DNA from: Streptomyces tropicalis
GTDB taxonomy: Bacteria > Actinomycetota > Actinomycetes > Streptomycetales > Streptomycetaceae
Assembly (NCBI RefSeq): GCF_029269835.1
Contig: NZ_JARJBB010000019.1
Location: 45,454-109,453, forward strand
Reading direction: 5' to 3'
DNA length: 64,000 nucleotides
Under the pieces are notes generated by a model. The model did not search any database, was not told where the DNA came from, and saw only the letters and a list, made by a program, of their open reading frames with translations. The position numbers were made by a program, and so were the translations under genes. Within the stretch, counting starts at the first letter, position 1. Every line of letters starts with the position of its first letter. Shown here piece by piece: positions 36,703 to 46,073 of the stretch.

Positions 36703-38226
36703 TCAGCCGTCCGCCGTGCCCCAGCGGGCCGGGTCCGTGCCCCAGGGTCCCGGCGGGCGGTCCCAGTCGGCGGGACCGCCGTCGTACGCCACCGCGGGCC
36801 GGGCGTGCCGCAGCCGCCCCAGCCGGCTGTCCCGCTCCACGAGCCAGGGCCCGGGCCCCTCGTACGGCGCCGCGACCTCCTCCACCGCCGCCGGGTCGGC
36901 GCCCTCCCTCCCCGCCTCCGCGGACCCGTCCTCCGGCCGCGCACCCGGTGCCTTCCAGGAGCCGGCCGCCACGGCCCCACCCGGCCCGGCCGCCCCACCC
37001 GTCCCGGCCGCCGTGCCGTCCACCGCTCCCGTCAGCCACCCGCCCGTCCGCGCCAGCGCGAGCCGGACCAGACGGCCGCCGCCCTCCTGCGACTGCTCCG
37101 TCAGCGCCCGCAGCACCCCCGCCGCCAGCAGATACCCCGAGCCGTGGTCCAGCGCCTGCGCGGGCAGCGCCCCGGGCCGCCCGGGCGCACCCTCCGTCGC
37201 GGCGATCCCGGTGGCCGCCTGCACCAGGCTGTCGAAGCCGCGCCGGCCGCTCCACGGGCCCTCGGTTCCCCAGGCCGACAACTGCGCCACGACCAGGCCG
37301 GGCCACCGCTCGGCGAGGGCCTCGGCGCCCAGCCCGAACCGGTCCAGGGCCCCGGGCCGGTACCCGGTGACCACGACGTCCGCCGCCCCGAGCAGCTCCT
37401 CCAGGACCGCGCGGTCCGCGCCGAGGCCGAGGGCGGCCGACCGCTTCCCGAAGCCGGTGTCCGCGTGCTGGTCGGGCAGCTCGGGCAGGTCCGGGGGATC
37501 CAGGCGCAGGACGTCCGCGCCCAGCAGGGCGAGCGTCCGGGTGGCGACCGGACCCGCGATCACCCGGGTCAGGTCCAGCACCCGCAGTCCCGCGGCGGGC
37601 CGCCGCGCGGCCCCGCCGCTCCCCGTGACCGGCGGGAGCACGCGCGGGCCCGCCTCGTCGAGCCGTGCCCGCGCGACCAGCGGCAGCCCGGCCACGGCCC
37701 TGCTCTGCGGATGCGCCGCCCACTCCTCGGGCGTGCGCACCGCGACGGCGAGTCCGCCGGCCGCGTACACGGCGTCCTCCACCTCCGCGGCGGACCGCCG
37801 TGCGAGCCGGCCGGCCAGGTCCTCGGGCGACGCCTGCGCACCGAGCCCGAGGACGCGCAGCAGCGGGGCCCGGTGGTGCGGGTAGTTGGCGTGGGTGCGC
37901 ACCCAGCCGTCCGCGGTCGGCCAGAAGCCGGACAGCGGCGCGAATCCGGCCGTGGCCCGGCCGTCGATCCGCAGGTGCCGGTCCCCGGTGAAGGCGGTGG
38001 CCACGGCGCCGTCGTCCACCCGCACCGCGGGCACCTCGGGCAGTCCCGCGCGCCGTGCCGCCAGCTCCGCGGCGGCCAGGGAACACGCGGCGACGCAGGC
38101 GCGTGCCGTCCGCCGCACGGGCAGCCGCGCCGGGAGGGCCCCGCTGCGCACCACGGCGGACACCCGGGGGAGCAGCGCGGAGTCCCCGCCCAGCGCGGCC
38201 CATGCACAGGCGATGTCGTCGATCAT
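36703..38226 (-). CDS. CaiB/BaiF-type (family III) CoA-transferase
   Basis: A 507-residue protein of the family III CoA-transferases. The clearest block is the nucleotide/CoA-binding region GLRVLDLTRVIAGPVATRTLALLGADVLRLDPP (about 204-236), followed by LSAWGTEGPWSGRRGFDSLVQAATGI. The catalytic Asp usually found shortly after the first block fits DLPELPDQHADTGFGKRS. The N-terminal 190 residues also resemble a degenerate copy of the fold, and a Gly/Ala/Pro/Glu-rich insert lies at about 415-455. Substrate pair unknown. It lies downstream of the two subtilisin genes. Confidence 0.82.
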   Translation of the reverse strand: MIDDIACAWAALGGDSALLPRVSAVVRSGALPARLPVRRTARACVAACSLAAAELAARRAGLPEVPAVRVDDGAVATAFTGDRHLRIDGRATAGFAPLSGFWPTADGWVRTHANYPHHRAPLLRVLGLGAQASPEDLAGRLARRSAAEVEDAVYAAGGLAVAVRTPEEWAAHPQSRAVAGLPLVARARLDEAGPRVLPPVTGSGGAARRPAAGLRVLDLTRVIAGPVATRTLALLGADVLRLDPPDLPELPDQHADTGFGKRSAALGLGADRAVLEELLGAADVVVTGYRPGALDRFGLGAEALAERWPGLVVAQLSAWGTEGPWSGRRGFDSLVQAATGIAATEGAPGRPGALPAQALDHGSGYLLAAGVLRALTEQSQEGGGRLVRLALARTGGWLTGAVDGTAAGTGGAAGPGGAVAAGSWKAPGARPEDGSAEAGREGADPAAVEEVAAPYEGPGPWLVERDSRLGRLRHARPAVAYDGGPADWDRPPGPWGTDPARWGTADG

Positions 38227-38409
38227 GCTCCGTACTCTGCCGGGTCGCCCCGGCGTGCGAAAGACCCGGGCCCCGCCGGACGGCTCGGGACGACGGCCGC
38301 CCCGGTGCGAGGACCGGCCCGCGAGCCAGGGCGACCGGCCCCCGGGTCACGGGGACCGGTCCTGGCGGCAGGCCCGCCCGGACGCCCGCCGGCACGGTGT
38401 GCCGGGGAC

Positions 38410-39945
38410 CTAGTGGGTCACCGCGGCCAGCGCGTCCGCCGTGCCCCGGCCGTAGAAGCCGTTGCGGTTCTTCGGCCCCTGGCAGACCGCGTCGACCTTG
38501 CCGTCGCCGTTGATGTCGTACGGGTCGGTGCACGCGGTGGCGTCCGCCTCCGCGTACAGCAGGGCCTTCACCCGGGCCGCCGACGCGTGCGGGTGCGTCG
38601 ACCTGATCAGTGCGGCGACACCCGCCACGTGCGGCGACGCCATCGACGTACCCGCCATGTAGCCCCACTTGCCGCCGGGCAGCGGGCCCAGGATCAGGCC
38701 GCTGGTCGCCGGGGCGTCCGGCTTCTGGTACGCGGTCGAGTCGCCGCCGGGCGCGGCGATGTCGATCACGCCGCGGCCGTAGTTCGAGAAGGACGACTTC
38801 AGTCCCCTGGCGCCGGTGGCCGCGACGGTGACGACCCCGGGCAACTGGGTCGGTATGTCGAAGCAGGTGTGCGGGTCGATCACCCGGTCCCCGGGCGTGG
38901 AGTCGTTCGGGGAGGCCGGGTCGGTGATCGAGTGGGACGCCAGGTCGTAGTTCTCGTTGCCCGCGGCCGCGACGTTGACCGTGCCCTTGTGCTCCGCGTA
39001 CCGCGAGGCGCGGGAGACCGCCTCCACGAGTGCCTTCTGGTCCGGGTCGCCGGAGCAGTTGAAGTACCACGGGTCGGTGTAGTAGCTGTTGTTGGTCACG
39101 TCGACGCCGTGGTCGGCCGCCCACACGAAGCCGCACACGACGGCCTCCGTGTAGAAGAACCCGTCCGGATTGCCGACCTTGATGCCGGCCACCTTCACGC
39201 CCGGTGCCACGCCGGTGACGCCGACGCCGTTCCGGGCGGCCGCGATCTCCCCGGCGACGTGCGTGCCGTGCGGGCTCTCCGACGCGCTCGGCCGCCAGGC
39301 GCCGTCGGTGGTGTCCGGTCTGCCGGACACGCAGTTGACGGAGGCCCGGCGGTCGAAGTTCGGGGCGATGTCGGGGTGGGTGTCGTCGACGCCGGTGTCG
39401 ATCACGCCGACGGTGACCCGCGGGCTGCCGAGCGTCCTCTCGTGCGCCTTGTCCGCCTTGATGGCGGGCAGGTCCCACTGCAGCGGCTCCAGCGGGTCCT
39501 GCCCGGCGGCCGCGTGCGCGCCGGCTGCGGCCATCTGCGCGGCGTCGAGCACCTTGGGCGTGCCGACGTCGGTGGTGGACTGGGCGGGCAGCGGCGCGGT
39601 GCGCGTGGCGCCTGCCGAGTCGACGCCGCGGACCGCGCGCACGGCCCGCGCGAAGCCGGGGTTCGCGGAGTGGACCACCACGACGCCGATCGGGTCGTAC
39701 GAGGTGACGACGGTGCCCCCGGCCCGGGCGATCGCCTCCCGCACGGTGGCGGAAGGACCGTGTCCGGGGCGGACGTTGACGACGTAGCTCAGGTTCCCGG
39801 AGCCGGCCGCGGCCGCCGGGCCCGCCTGGGCGGGGGTGTCCGCCGCGGACGCCGTGACGCCGGGCAGGAAGGCGACCGCGGTCGCGAGGGCCATGCCGAG
39901 CGGAAGGGCGAGAACGCGGCGGGAGCGCGGGTGGAGCGCTGTCAT
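38410..39945 (-). CDS. Secreted subtilisin-family (S8) serine protease, copy 1
   Basis: A 511-residue extracellular protease. The N-terminus has a basic stretch and hydrophobic core ending TASAADTPA, a Sec-type signal. A propeptide of the S8 inhibitor type (LSYVVNVRPGHGPSATVREA) follows. The catalytic triad is Asp183 in VIDTGVDDTHPDI, His226 in HGTHVAGE and Ser434 in GTSMASPHVAG, with oxyanion Asn330 in AAAGNEN. Near the C-terminus DINGDGKVDAVC resembles a calcium-binding loop. It is a close paralogue, same length, of the gene 100 bp upstream. Both use a GGAGACCCC ribosome region. Confidence 0.94.
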   Translation of the reverse strand: MTALHPRSRRVLALPLGMALATAVAFLPGVTASAADTPAQAGPAAAAGSGNLSYVVNVRPGHGPSATVREAIARAGGTVVTSYDPIGVVVVHSANPGFARAVRAVRGVDSAGATRTAPLPAQSTTDVGTPKVLDAAQMAAAGAHAAAGQDPLEPLQWDLPAIKADKAHERTLGSPRVTVGVIDTGVDDTHPDIAPNFDRRASVNCVSGRPDTTDGAWRPSASESPHGTHVAGEIAAARNGVGVTGVAPGVKVAGIKVGNPDGFFYTEAVVCGFVWAADHGVDVTNNSYYTDPWYFNCSGDPDQKALVEAVSRASRYAEHKGTVNVAAAGNENYDLASHSITDPASPNDSTPGDRVIDPHTCFDIPTQLPGVVTVAATGARGLKSSFSNYGRGVIDIAAPGGDSTAYQKPDAPATSGLILGPLPGGKWGYMAGTSMASPHVAGVAALIRSTHPHASAARVKALLYAEADATACTDPYDINGDGKVDAVCQGPKNRNGFYGRGTADALAAVTH

Positions 39946-40045
39946 CGGTCGGGGTCTCCAGTTCGTCGGCGGAACGGATGTGCCGTGCGGTGGTGCGGTG
40001 CGGGAAGGCGGGTGCCGTGCGGGCCGGTGAGGGACCTCCGCGCGG

Positions 40046-41581
40046 CTACCGGACCGCGCGCAGCGCGTCCACGATCCCGAAGCCGTAGAAGCCGTTGACG
40101 CGCCCGCCGCCGACGCAGGTCGCGTCCGTGACGCCGTCGCCGTTCCCGTCGTACGGCCCGGCCGGGCAGCCCGGGTTGTCCGCCTGGGCCTTGAGCAGCG
40201 CCTGCAACTGGGCCGGAGTCGCGTGCGGATGGGCCGACTTCAGCAGCGCGGCCACCGCGGCGACGTGCGGCGTGGCCATCGAGGTGCCCTGCAGGAAGCC
40301 GTACTGGCCGTTCGGCAGGGTGGACAGGATGCGGCCGTTCTTCGACGGGGTGTCCGGGATCTGGTACTTGTCGCCGCCCGGCCCGGCGACGTCGATCACG
40401 CCGGCGCCGTAGCTGGAGTAGTAGGACTTGGCGCCCTTGACGCCGACCGCGCTCACCGTGACCACGCCCGGCAGCTGGGTCGGCACGTCGAAGCACCGGT
40501 GCGGGTCGACCGTGCGGGTCGTCGGCGCCGAGTCGTCGGGGCTGGAGGCGTCGGTGAGCGCGTCCGCGTCGAGGTCGTCGTTCGAGTTGCCGGCCGCGGC
40601 GACGTTGAGCGTGCCCCGGCTCTGCGCGTACCGCTGGGCCCGGTCCACCGCGTCGACGACGGCCCGCTGGTCGGGGTCGTCCAGGCAGTTGTAGAGCCAC
40701 GGGTCCACGTAGTAGCTGTTGTTGGTGATCTGCACCCCGTGGTCGGCGGCGAACACGAAGGCGCAGACGACGCTCTCGGGGTAGAAGAGCTGCCCCGCGT
40801 CCGGCTGGGCGACGGTGATCCCGGCGACCTTCACGCCCGGCGCGACGCCCGCGACGCCGATGCCGTTGCGGGCCGCGGCGATCTCGCCGGCCACATGGGT
40901 GCCGTGGTAGTGGTCGGCGTCCACCGGCCGCCACGAGCCGTAGGTGGTGTCCGCCCGGCCGCTGACGCAGTTGGCGGACTGCGCGGGCGAGAAGTTGGGG
41001 GCGATGTCCGGGTGGGTGTCGTCCACGCCGGTGTCGATCACGCCGACGGTGACGCTGCGGCTGCCGGGGTCGATCCGCGCCGCCTTGTCCGCGCCGATCG
41101 CCCGCAGGTCCCACTGGTCCGCCTCGAGCGGCTCGGTACCGTCCGCGGCCGCCTTCGCGACCCGGGCGGCCTCCGCCTTCGAGAGGTACTGGACCGCGCC
41201 CTCGTCGGTGGTGCCGGACGGGGCCAGCGGCGCGGTGCGCGTGGCACCGGCGGACTGCACGCCCCGCACGGCCCGCAACCTCCGGCCGAAGTCCGGGTCG
41301 GCGGAGTGGGCGACGATGACGCCGATCCGGTCGTACGTCACGACGACGGTGCCCCCGGCGGCGGTGACCGCCCGCTGCACCGACGCGAGGGTGCGGGGGT
41401 CGGTCCGGGTGTTGACGACGTAGGCCAGGACCGGCGCGTCCGCCGCCCGGGCGGCGGCCCGGGCGGCCGGCCCGGTGGGCGTCGCGGAGGCGGCCGACGG
41501 CAGGAAGCCGAGTGAGGCGGTCAGCGAGAGCACGACCGGCACGGCGAGCCCGAGCCGGCGTCCGGAACGCGAATGAGCCAT
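40046..41581 (-). CDS. Secreted subtilisin-family (S8) serine protease, copy 2
   Basis: A 511-residue paralogue of the neighbouring protease. Signal peptide (LGLAVPVVLSLTASLGFLPS), propeptide (LAYVVNTRTDPRTLASVQRA), triad motifs VIDTGVDDTHPDI, YHGTHVAGEIA and GTSMATPHVAA, and an AAAGNSN oxyanion segment are intact. A DGNGDGVTDATC loop near the end corresponds to the calcium-like loop of copy 1. Ser in the triad motif is followed by Met-Ala-Thr rather than Met-Ala-Ser. Both genes run leftward; the short gap allows co-transcription, with this copy first. The 242-bp region upstream carries the promoter and a 5'-leader hairpin. Confidence 0.94.
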   Translation of the reverse strand: MAHSRSGRRLGLAVPVVLSLTASLGFLPSAASATPTGPAARAAARAADAPVLAYVVNTRTDPRTLASVQRAVTAAGGTVVVTYDRIGVIVAHSADPDFGRRLRAVRGVQSAGATRTAPLAPSGTTDEGAVQYLSKAEAARVAKAAADGTEPLEADQWDLRAIGADKAARIDPGSRSVTVGVIDTGVDDTHPDIAPNFSPAQSANCVSGRADTTYGSWRPVDADHYHGTHVAGEIAAARNGIGVAGVAPGVKVAGITVAQPDAGQLFYPESVVCAFVFAADHGVQITNNSYYVDPWLYNCLDDPDQRAVVDAVDRAQRYAQSRGTLNVAAAGNSNDDLDADALTDASSPDDSAPTTRTVDPHRCFDVPTQLPGVVTVSAVGVKGAKSYYSSYGAGVIDVAGPGGDKYQIPDTPSKNGRILSTLPNGQYGFLQGTSMATPHVAAVAALLKSAHPHATPAQLQALLKAQADNPGCPAGPYDGNGDGVTDATCVGGGRVNGFYGFGIVDALRAVR

Positions 41582-41611
41582 GGGGTCTCCACATCATCCG
41601 GGTGCAAAACC

Positions 41612-41637
41612 GCCCGAGACGCAGGTGGTTCTCGGGC
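41612..41637. promoter_or_regulatory. 5'-leader hairpin upstream of subtilisin copy 2
   Basis: GCCCGAGA (41612-41619) pairs with TCTCGGGC (41630-41637) over a 10-nt loop, 31 bp before the protease ATG. It may stabilise the mRNA or influence translation. No terminator-like T run follows on the sense strand. Confidence 0.35.
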
Positions 41638-41823
41638 AGGTACATGACGGGTGTGCAGGGCGAAAGCTATCCCCCCGCCTCATGGGTCGGCAATGACTTG
41701 TTAAAGACCACTCCTGAAAGTGACCGGATGACGTGAACCGGTTCTCCCCCGGAGCCGTGGACGGTGGGCAGGGAGCGCCCGCTGCCGCAGCCGTGCCCCA
41801 CGTCCGCACCGCGAGGAGACCCC

Positions 41824-42180
41824 GTGGCCACCGAAACACCGCCCCCCGCGAAGACACCGGCCCCCCTCCCGTCCGGCGAGGAGTTCGTCGCCGAGCAGGA
41901 GAGCGCGGAGTTCGGTGAACTGCGCCGCGCCCACCGCTCGTTCGCGTTCCCGCTGACCGGCGCGTTCATCGCCTGGTACCTGCTGTACGTGCTGCTGTCG
42001 AACTACGCGGGCGGCTTCATGGGCACCAGGCTCTTCGGCAACGTCAACGTCGCCCTCGTCCTGGGCCTCGCCCAGTTCCTCACCACCTTCCTCATCGCCT
42101 GGTGGTACGCGCGGCACGCCGCCGCGCAGCTCGACCCCAGGGCGGAGGCCATCAAGTCCCGGATGGAGGGCCGCGTATGA
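41824..42180 (+). CDS. DUF485 membrane protein
   Basis: A 118-residue protein with a polar N-terminus and two transmembrane helices (about 50-72 and 85-107), matching the DUF485 family that accompanies acetate/monocarboxylate symporters (YjcH-ActP pairs in E. coli). Conserved features include the RRAHRSFAFPLTGAFI and GNVNVALVLGLAQFLTTFLIAWWYA segments. The GTG at 41824 has GAGGAG 7 nt upstream. Its stop overlaps the symporter ATG as ATGA, so expression is coupled. Confidence 0.88.
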   Translation: MATETPPPAKTPAPLPSGEEFVAEQESAEFGELRRAHRSFAFPLTGAFIAWYLLYVLLSNYAGGFMGTRLFGNVNVALVLGLAQFLTTFLIAWWYARHAAAQLDPRAEAIKSRMEGRV

Positions 42181-43802
42181 GCACCGCACCGCACGCCCTG
42201 CTGGCCGCCGGCGAGGCGAGCCGGCACCGGCCGCTGATCATCACCCTGTTCGCCGTCTTCGTCGCCGCGACCCTCGTCATCACCGTGTGGGCGGGCCGGC
42301 GGACCAGGGGCGCCGCCGACTTCTACGCCGGCGGACGCCAGTTCACCGGGTTCCAGAACGGACTCGCCGTCTCCGGCGACTACATGTCCGCCGCGTCCTT
42401 CCTGGGCATCGCCGGCGCCATCGCCCTCTTCGGCTACGACGGCTTCCTGTACTCCATCGGCTTCCTGGTCGCCTGGCTGGTCGCCCTGCTCCTCGTCGCC
42501 GAGCCGCTGCGCAACTCCGGCCGCTACACCATGGGCGACGTGCTCGCGTACCGCATGCGCCAGCGCCCCGTCCGGACCGCGGCGGGCGTGTCCACGATCG
42601 TCGTGTCGATCTTCTACCTGCTGGCGCAGATGGCCGGCGCCGGTGTCCTGGTCTCGCTGCTGCTCGGCATCACCAGCGACGGCGGCAGGATCGGCATCGT
42701 CGCCCTGGTCTGCGTCCTGATGATCGTGTACGTGACCGTCGGCGGCATGAAGGGCACCACCTGGGTGCAGATGGTCAAGGCGGTGCTGCTGATCGCCGGT
42801 GCCCTGCTGCTGACCCTCCTGGTCCTGCTGAAGTTCCACTTCGACGTCTCGGACCTGCTCGGCTCGGCCGCCGGCACCAGCGGCAAGGGCACCGCCTTCC
42901 TGGAGCCCGGCCTGAAGTTCGGCGCGAGCGGCACCACCAAGCTGGACTTCCTCTCCCTCGGCCTCGCCCTGGTCCTCGGCACCGCGGGCCTGCCGCACAT
43001 CCTCATCCGCTTCTACACGGTCCCCACCGCCAAGGCCGCCCGCACCTCCGTGATCTGGGCGATCGGCCTGATCGGCGCCTTCTACCTGATGACGCTCGCC
43101 CTCGGCTTCGGGGCCGCCGCCCTCATCAAGCCCGCGGAGATCACCGCCTCCAACAAGGCCGGCAACACCGCAGCCCCGCTGCTCGCCCTGCACCTGGGCG
43201 GTGTCGACTCCAGCTGGGGCGCCGCACTGCTCGCGGGCATCTCCGCGGTCGCCTTCGCCACCATCCTCGCCGTGGTCGCGGGCCTCACCCTCGCCTCGTC
43301 CTCCTCCTTCGCCCACGACATCTACGCCAACGTCATCAAGCGGGGCACCGCCTCCGAGAAGCAGGAGCTGGGCGCGGCACGCTGGGCGACCGTCGGCATC
43401 GGCGCCGTCTCCGTCGTCCTGGGCGCCCTCGCCCGCGACCTCAACGTGGCCGGCCTGGTCGCCCTCGCCTTCGCGGTCGCCGCCTCCGCCAACCTGCCGA
43501 CCCTCCTCTTCAGCCTCTTCTGGAAGCGGTTCACCACCACGGGCGCCCTGTGGTCGATCTACGGCGGCCTCGTCGTCGCGGTCGGCCTGGTGCTGTTCTC
43601 CCCGGTGGTGTCCGGCGCGCCGACCTCGATGTTCCCCGGCGCCGACTTCCACTGGTTCCCGCTGGAGAACCCGGGCCTCGTCTCCATCCCGGCCGGCTTC
43701 CTGCTGGGCGTCGTCGGCACGCTGCTGTCGAAGGAGACCCCGGACCGCGCCAAGTACGCGGAACTGGAGGTGAGGTCCCTGACCGGAACCGGAGCGCACT
43801 GA
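42177..43802 (+). CDS. Sodium/solute symporter, acetate permease (ActP) type
   Basis: Sodium:solute symporter of 541 residues with about 13 helices. The SSS signature GGRQFTGFQNGLAVSGDYMS (about 53-72) identifies the acetate/monocarboxylate subgroup. LAQMAGAGVLVSLLLG, GTAGLPHILIRFYTVPTAKAARTS and ASSSSFAHDIYANVIKRG are also as expected. It is coupled to the upstream DUF485 protein. Acetate or a similar short carboxylate is the likely substrate. No acetyl-CoA synthetase gene is adjacent. Confidence 0.92.
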   Translation: MSTAPHALLAAGEASRHRPLIITLFAVFVAATLVITVWAGRRTRGAADFYAGGRQFTGFQNGLAVSGDYMSAASFLGIAGAIALFGYDGFLYSIGFLVAWLVALLLVAEPLRNSGRYTMGDVLAYRMRQRPVRTAAGVSTIVVSIFYLLAQMAGAGVLVSLLLGITSDGGRIGIVALVCVLMIVYVTVGGMKGTTWVQMVKAVLLIAGALLLTLLVLLKFHFDVSDLLGSAAGTSGKGTAFLEPGLKFGASGTTKLDFLSLGLALVLGTAGLPHILIRFYTVPTAKAARTSVIWAIGLIGAFYLMTLALGFGAAALIKPAEITASNKAGNTAAPLLALHLGGVDSSWGAALLAGISAVAFATILAVVAGLTLASSSSFAHDIYANVIKRGTASEKQELGAARWATVGIGAVSVVLGALARDLNVAGLVALAFAVAASANLPTLLFSLFWKRFTTTGALWSIYGGLVVAVGLVLFSPVVSGAPTSMFPGADFHWFPLENPGLVSIPAGFLLGVVGTLLSKETPDRAKYAELEVRSLTGTGAH

Positions 43803-43941
43803 CCCCGGCGGCGGCCGCGTCGTGGGGATCTACGACGCGGCCGCGGGGCCGCTCGTGGGATCGGGCCGCTGTCGATGTCGGCGGCGTCACGTAGGCTCGC
43901 AGGTGACGGCAGAAGAGTGATCCGCTAGGGAGGGGGCCGAC

Positions 43942-44931
43942 GTGCTCATCGACACCTACGGCCGGGTGGCCACCGACCTGAGGGTCTCACTGACCGACCG
44001 GTGCAACCTCCGCTGCACGTACTGCATGCCCGAGGAGGGCCTGCAGTGGCTCGCCAAGCCCGACCTGCTCACGGACGACGAGATCGTCCGCCTCGTCGAC
44101 GTCGCCGTCACCTCGCTCGGCATCCGGGAGGTCCGCTTCACGGGCGGCGAGCCCCTGCTGCGGCCGGGTCTGGCCGGCATCGTGGAGCGGGTCGCCGCCC
44201 TCGACCCGCGCCCCCGCACCTCCCTGACGACCAACGGCATCGGGCTGCGGCGCACCGCCGCCGCCCTGAAGGCCGCCGGCCTGGATCGGGTCAACGTCTC
44301 CCTGGACACCCTGCGCCCGGACGTCTTCAAGACCCTCACCCGCCGTGACCGGCACCGGGACGTCCTCGACGGCCTGCTCGCCGCCCGCGACGCCGGCCTC
44401 ACCCCGGTCAAGGTCAACGCGGTCCTGATGCCCGGCCTCAACGCCGACGAGGCCCCGGACCTGCTCGCCTGGGCGATCGAGCACGACTACGAGCTCCGCT
44501 TCATCGAGCAGATGCCGCTGGACGCCCAGCACGGCTGGAAGCGTGAGGGCATGGTGACCGCGGTCGACATCCTCGCCTCGCTGCGCACCCGCTTCGCCCT
44601 GGCCCCCGAGCCCTCCGAGGAGCGCGGTTCGGCGCCGGCCGAGCGCTGGATCGTCGGCGGCGGGCCGCACCGGGTCGGGGTCATCGCCTCCGTCACCCGC
44701 CCCTTCTGCGCGGCCTGCGACCGCACCCGCCTGACGGCCGACGGGCAGATACGCACCTGCCTGTTCGCCACCGAGGAGACCGACCTGCGCGCGGCCCTGC
44801 GCTCGGGCGCGCCCGACGAGGAGATCGCCCGCGTCTGGCGGCAGGCGATGTGGGGCAAGAAGGCCGGCTCGGGCCTCGACGACCCGTCGTTCCTCCAGCC
44901 GGACCGGCCGATGTCCGCGATCGGCGGCTGA
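43942..44931 (+). CDS. moaA: GTP 3',8-cyclase (molybdenum cofactor synthesis)
   Basis: Radical SAM enzyme that converts GTP to 3',8-cyclo-7,8-dihydro-GTP, the first step to molybdopterin. The 329-residue protein has the N-terminal cluster motif CNLRCTYC (radical SAM CxxxCxxC) and a C-terminal second cluster site (CAACDRTRLTADGQIRTC). It ends in the Gly-Gly dipeptide needed for activity in the family. TGGEPLLRPGL and NVSLDTLRPDVF are typical. The GTG at 43942 has a strong GGAGGGGG upstream. No other moa/moe genes lie in the window. Confidence 0.95.
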   Translation: MLIDTYGRVATDLRVSLTDRCNLRCTYCMPEEGLQWLAKPDLLTDDEIVRLVDVAVTSLGIREVRFTGGEPLLRPGLAGIVERVAALDPRPRTSLTTNGIGLRRTAAALKAAGLDRVNVSLDTLRPDVFKTLTRRDRHRDVLDGLLAARDAGLTPVKVNAVLMPGLNADEAPDLLAWAIEHDYELRFIEQMPLDAQHGWKREGMVTAVDILASLRTRFALAPEPSEERGSAPAERWIVGGGPHRVGVIASVTRPFCAACDRTRLTADGQIRTCLFATEETDLRAALRSGAPDEEIARVWRQAMWGKKAGSGLDDPSFLQPDRPMSAIGG

Positions 44932-44965
44932 GCCGCGACGCCCCCACGGCCCCGCCCGCAGCGCG

Positions 44966-45184
44966 TCAGGGCCGCTCGGAGGCCTGCCAGTCGGTGAGCA
45001 GGACGACGTCCTTGAGGAATCCCCGGACCCCGAGGAACTGCGCCAAGTGCTCCCGGTGCTCCTCGCAGGCCAGCCACGTCTTGCGCCGGTCCGGAGTGTG
45101 CAGCTTCGGGTTGTTCCACGCGAGCACCCACACGGCGTCGGCACGGCAGCCCTTGGCGGAGCAGGGGGGAGTTTCGTCGGTCAC
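44966..45184 (-). CDS. Small conserved Cys-containing protein
   Basis: A 72-residue protein with CSAKGC near the N-terminus, a central VWVLAWNNPKLHTPDRRKTW, then ACEEHREHL. The two Cys pairs with His suggest zinc binding. The pattern recurs in uncharacterised Streptomyces proteins; function unknown. The GTG at 45184 was taken from the TDETPPC segment that follows. It faces moaA tail to tail, 34 bp apart. Confidence 0.72.
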   Translation of the reverse strand: MTDETPPCSAKGCRADAVWVLAWNNPKLHTPDRRKTWLACEEHREHLAQFLGVRGFLKDVVLLTDWQASERP

Positions 45185-45209
45185 GGGGTCGTCTCACAGC
45201 CGCGGCGAA

Positions 45210-45261
45210 CAGACAAGGCGACGCCGAGCAGCCACGGGGGGAGCTGCCCGGCGTCGGTCTG
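45210..45261. terminator. Long hairpin upstream of the small Cys protein
   Basis: CAGAC plus CGACGCCGAGCAGC (45210-45232) pairs with GCTGCCCGGCGTCG plus GTCTG (45243-45261), with one mismatch and a 4-nt bulge. It lies 140 bp past the DUF3099 stop on the same transcription direction, so it is placed as that gene's terminator. It could also be a leader structure for the small protein gene. Confidence 0.5.
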
Positions 45262-45401
45262 TCGCTCCGACGGGGGATGCGGAGCGCGTACGAAGTATGT
45301 CACGGGTCACCCGCCCACCGGCACCGGAACAGCATGATTGATCTGAGGTTTTCTTGAGCTTGGCGGCCGCCGTTATTCCGGTTGCCACCTGCCCGTCGCG
45401 C

Positions 45402-45824
45402 TCACGAAGGGTTCGCGGCGCCGTCGCCCGAGCCGGCCGCCGGGCCGTTCCCCGAGTCCGCCGCGGGGCCGGTGCTCCGGCCGCCCGGAGCGGCCTCCGC
45501 CGTGCCGTCGTCCGCCGGGGGCGGCGAGATCATCGTCCGCATCGGAGTCGTCACGAAGGTCGACGGCAGTGAGGGCGCCCGCTCCCGCCCCGCGTTGGCG
45601 ATCACCACCGCGATGTAGGGGAGTGCCGCACCGAGGACCAGCGCCACGATCGCGACGTACCGCTCCACGTTCCACAGCGCCACCGCGAGAATCACCGACA
45701 CCGTGCGGATCGACATCGAGATGATGTAACGGCGCTGCCGGGCACGCACGTCCTCCTGCAGACCCGTCCGGGCCCCGGTGATCCGGAACACCTGGGCGCT
45801 GCCGCCGCCATGCTGTTTCCGCAT
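45402..45824 (-). CDS. DUF3099 membrane protein
   Basis: A 140-residue actinobacterial protein. The N-terminal RKQHGGGSAQVFRITGART leads to a RRYIISMSIRTVSVILAV segment and two transmembrane helices (about 38-56 and 61-80), followed by a Gly/Ala/Ser/Pro-rich disordered tail. These match DUF3099. The ATG at 45824 has GGAAG 5 nt upstream. The role is unknown. Confidence 0.85.
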   Translation of the reverse strand: MRKQHGGGSAQVFRITGARTGLQEDVRARQRRYIISMSIRTVSVILAVALWNVERYVAIVALVLGAALPYIAVVIANAGRERAPSLPSTFVTTPMRTMISPPPADDGTAEAAPGGRSTGPAADSGNGPAAGSGDGAANPS

Positions 45825-46073
45825 CGCACTTCCACCATCCGCCCGCTCCGGACACTCCCGGGTCCGTCCGCATCCGGTCCGCGACCGGGCGCGGAACCCG
45901 GCCCGCACAGCCACCACGTTACGCCGGGACGGCCGTGCCATCGAGACCGGGGCCGCCCCCGGCCTGCATGGACGGCCGCACCCCGCGCGGACGGCGGAAC
46001 CCGAGGTGCGGCCTCCGGCGGACCCGCCGACACTGGGCGTAATGCTCACGTCGAGCCGGACGAGGAGGCAGCC

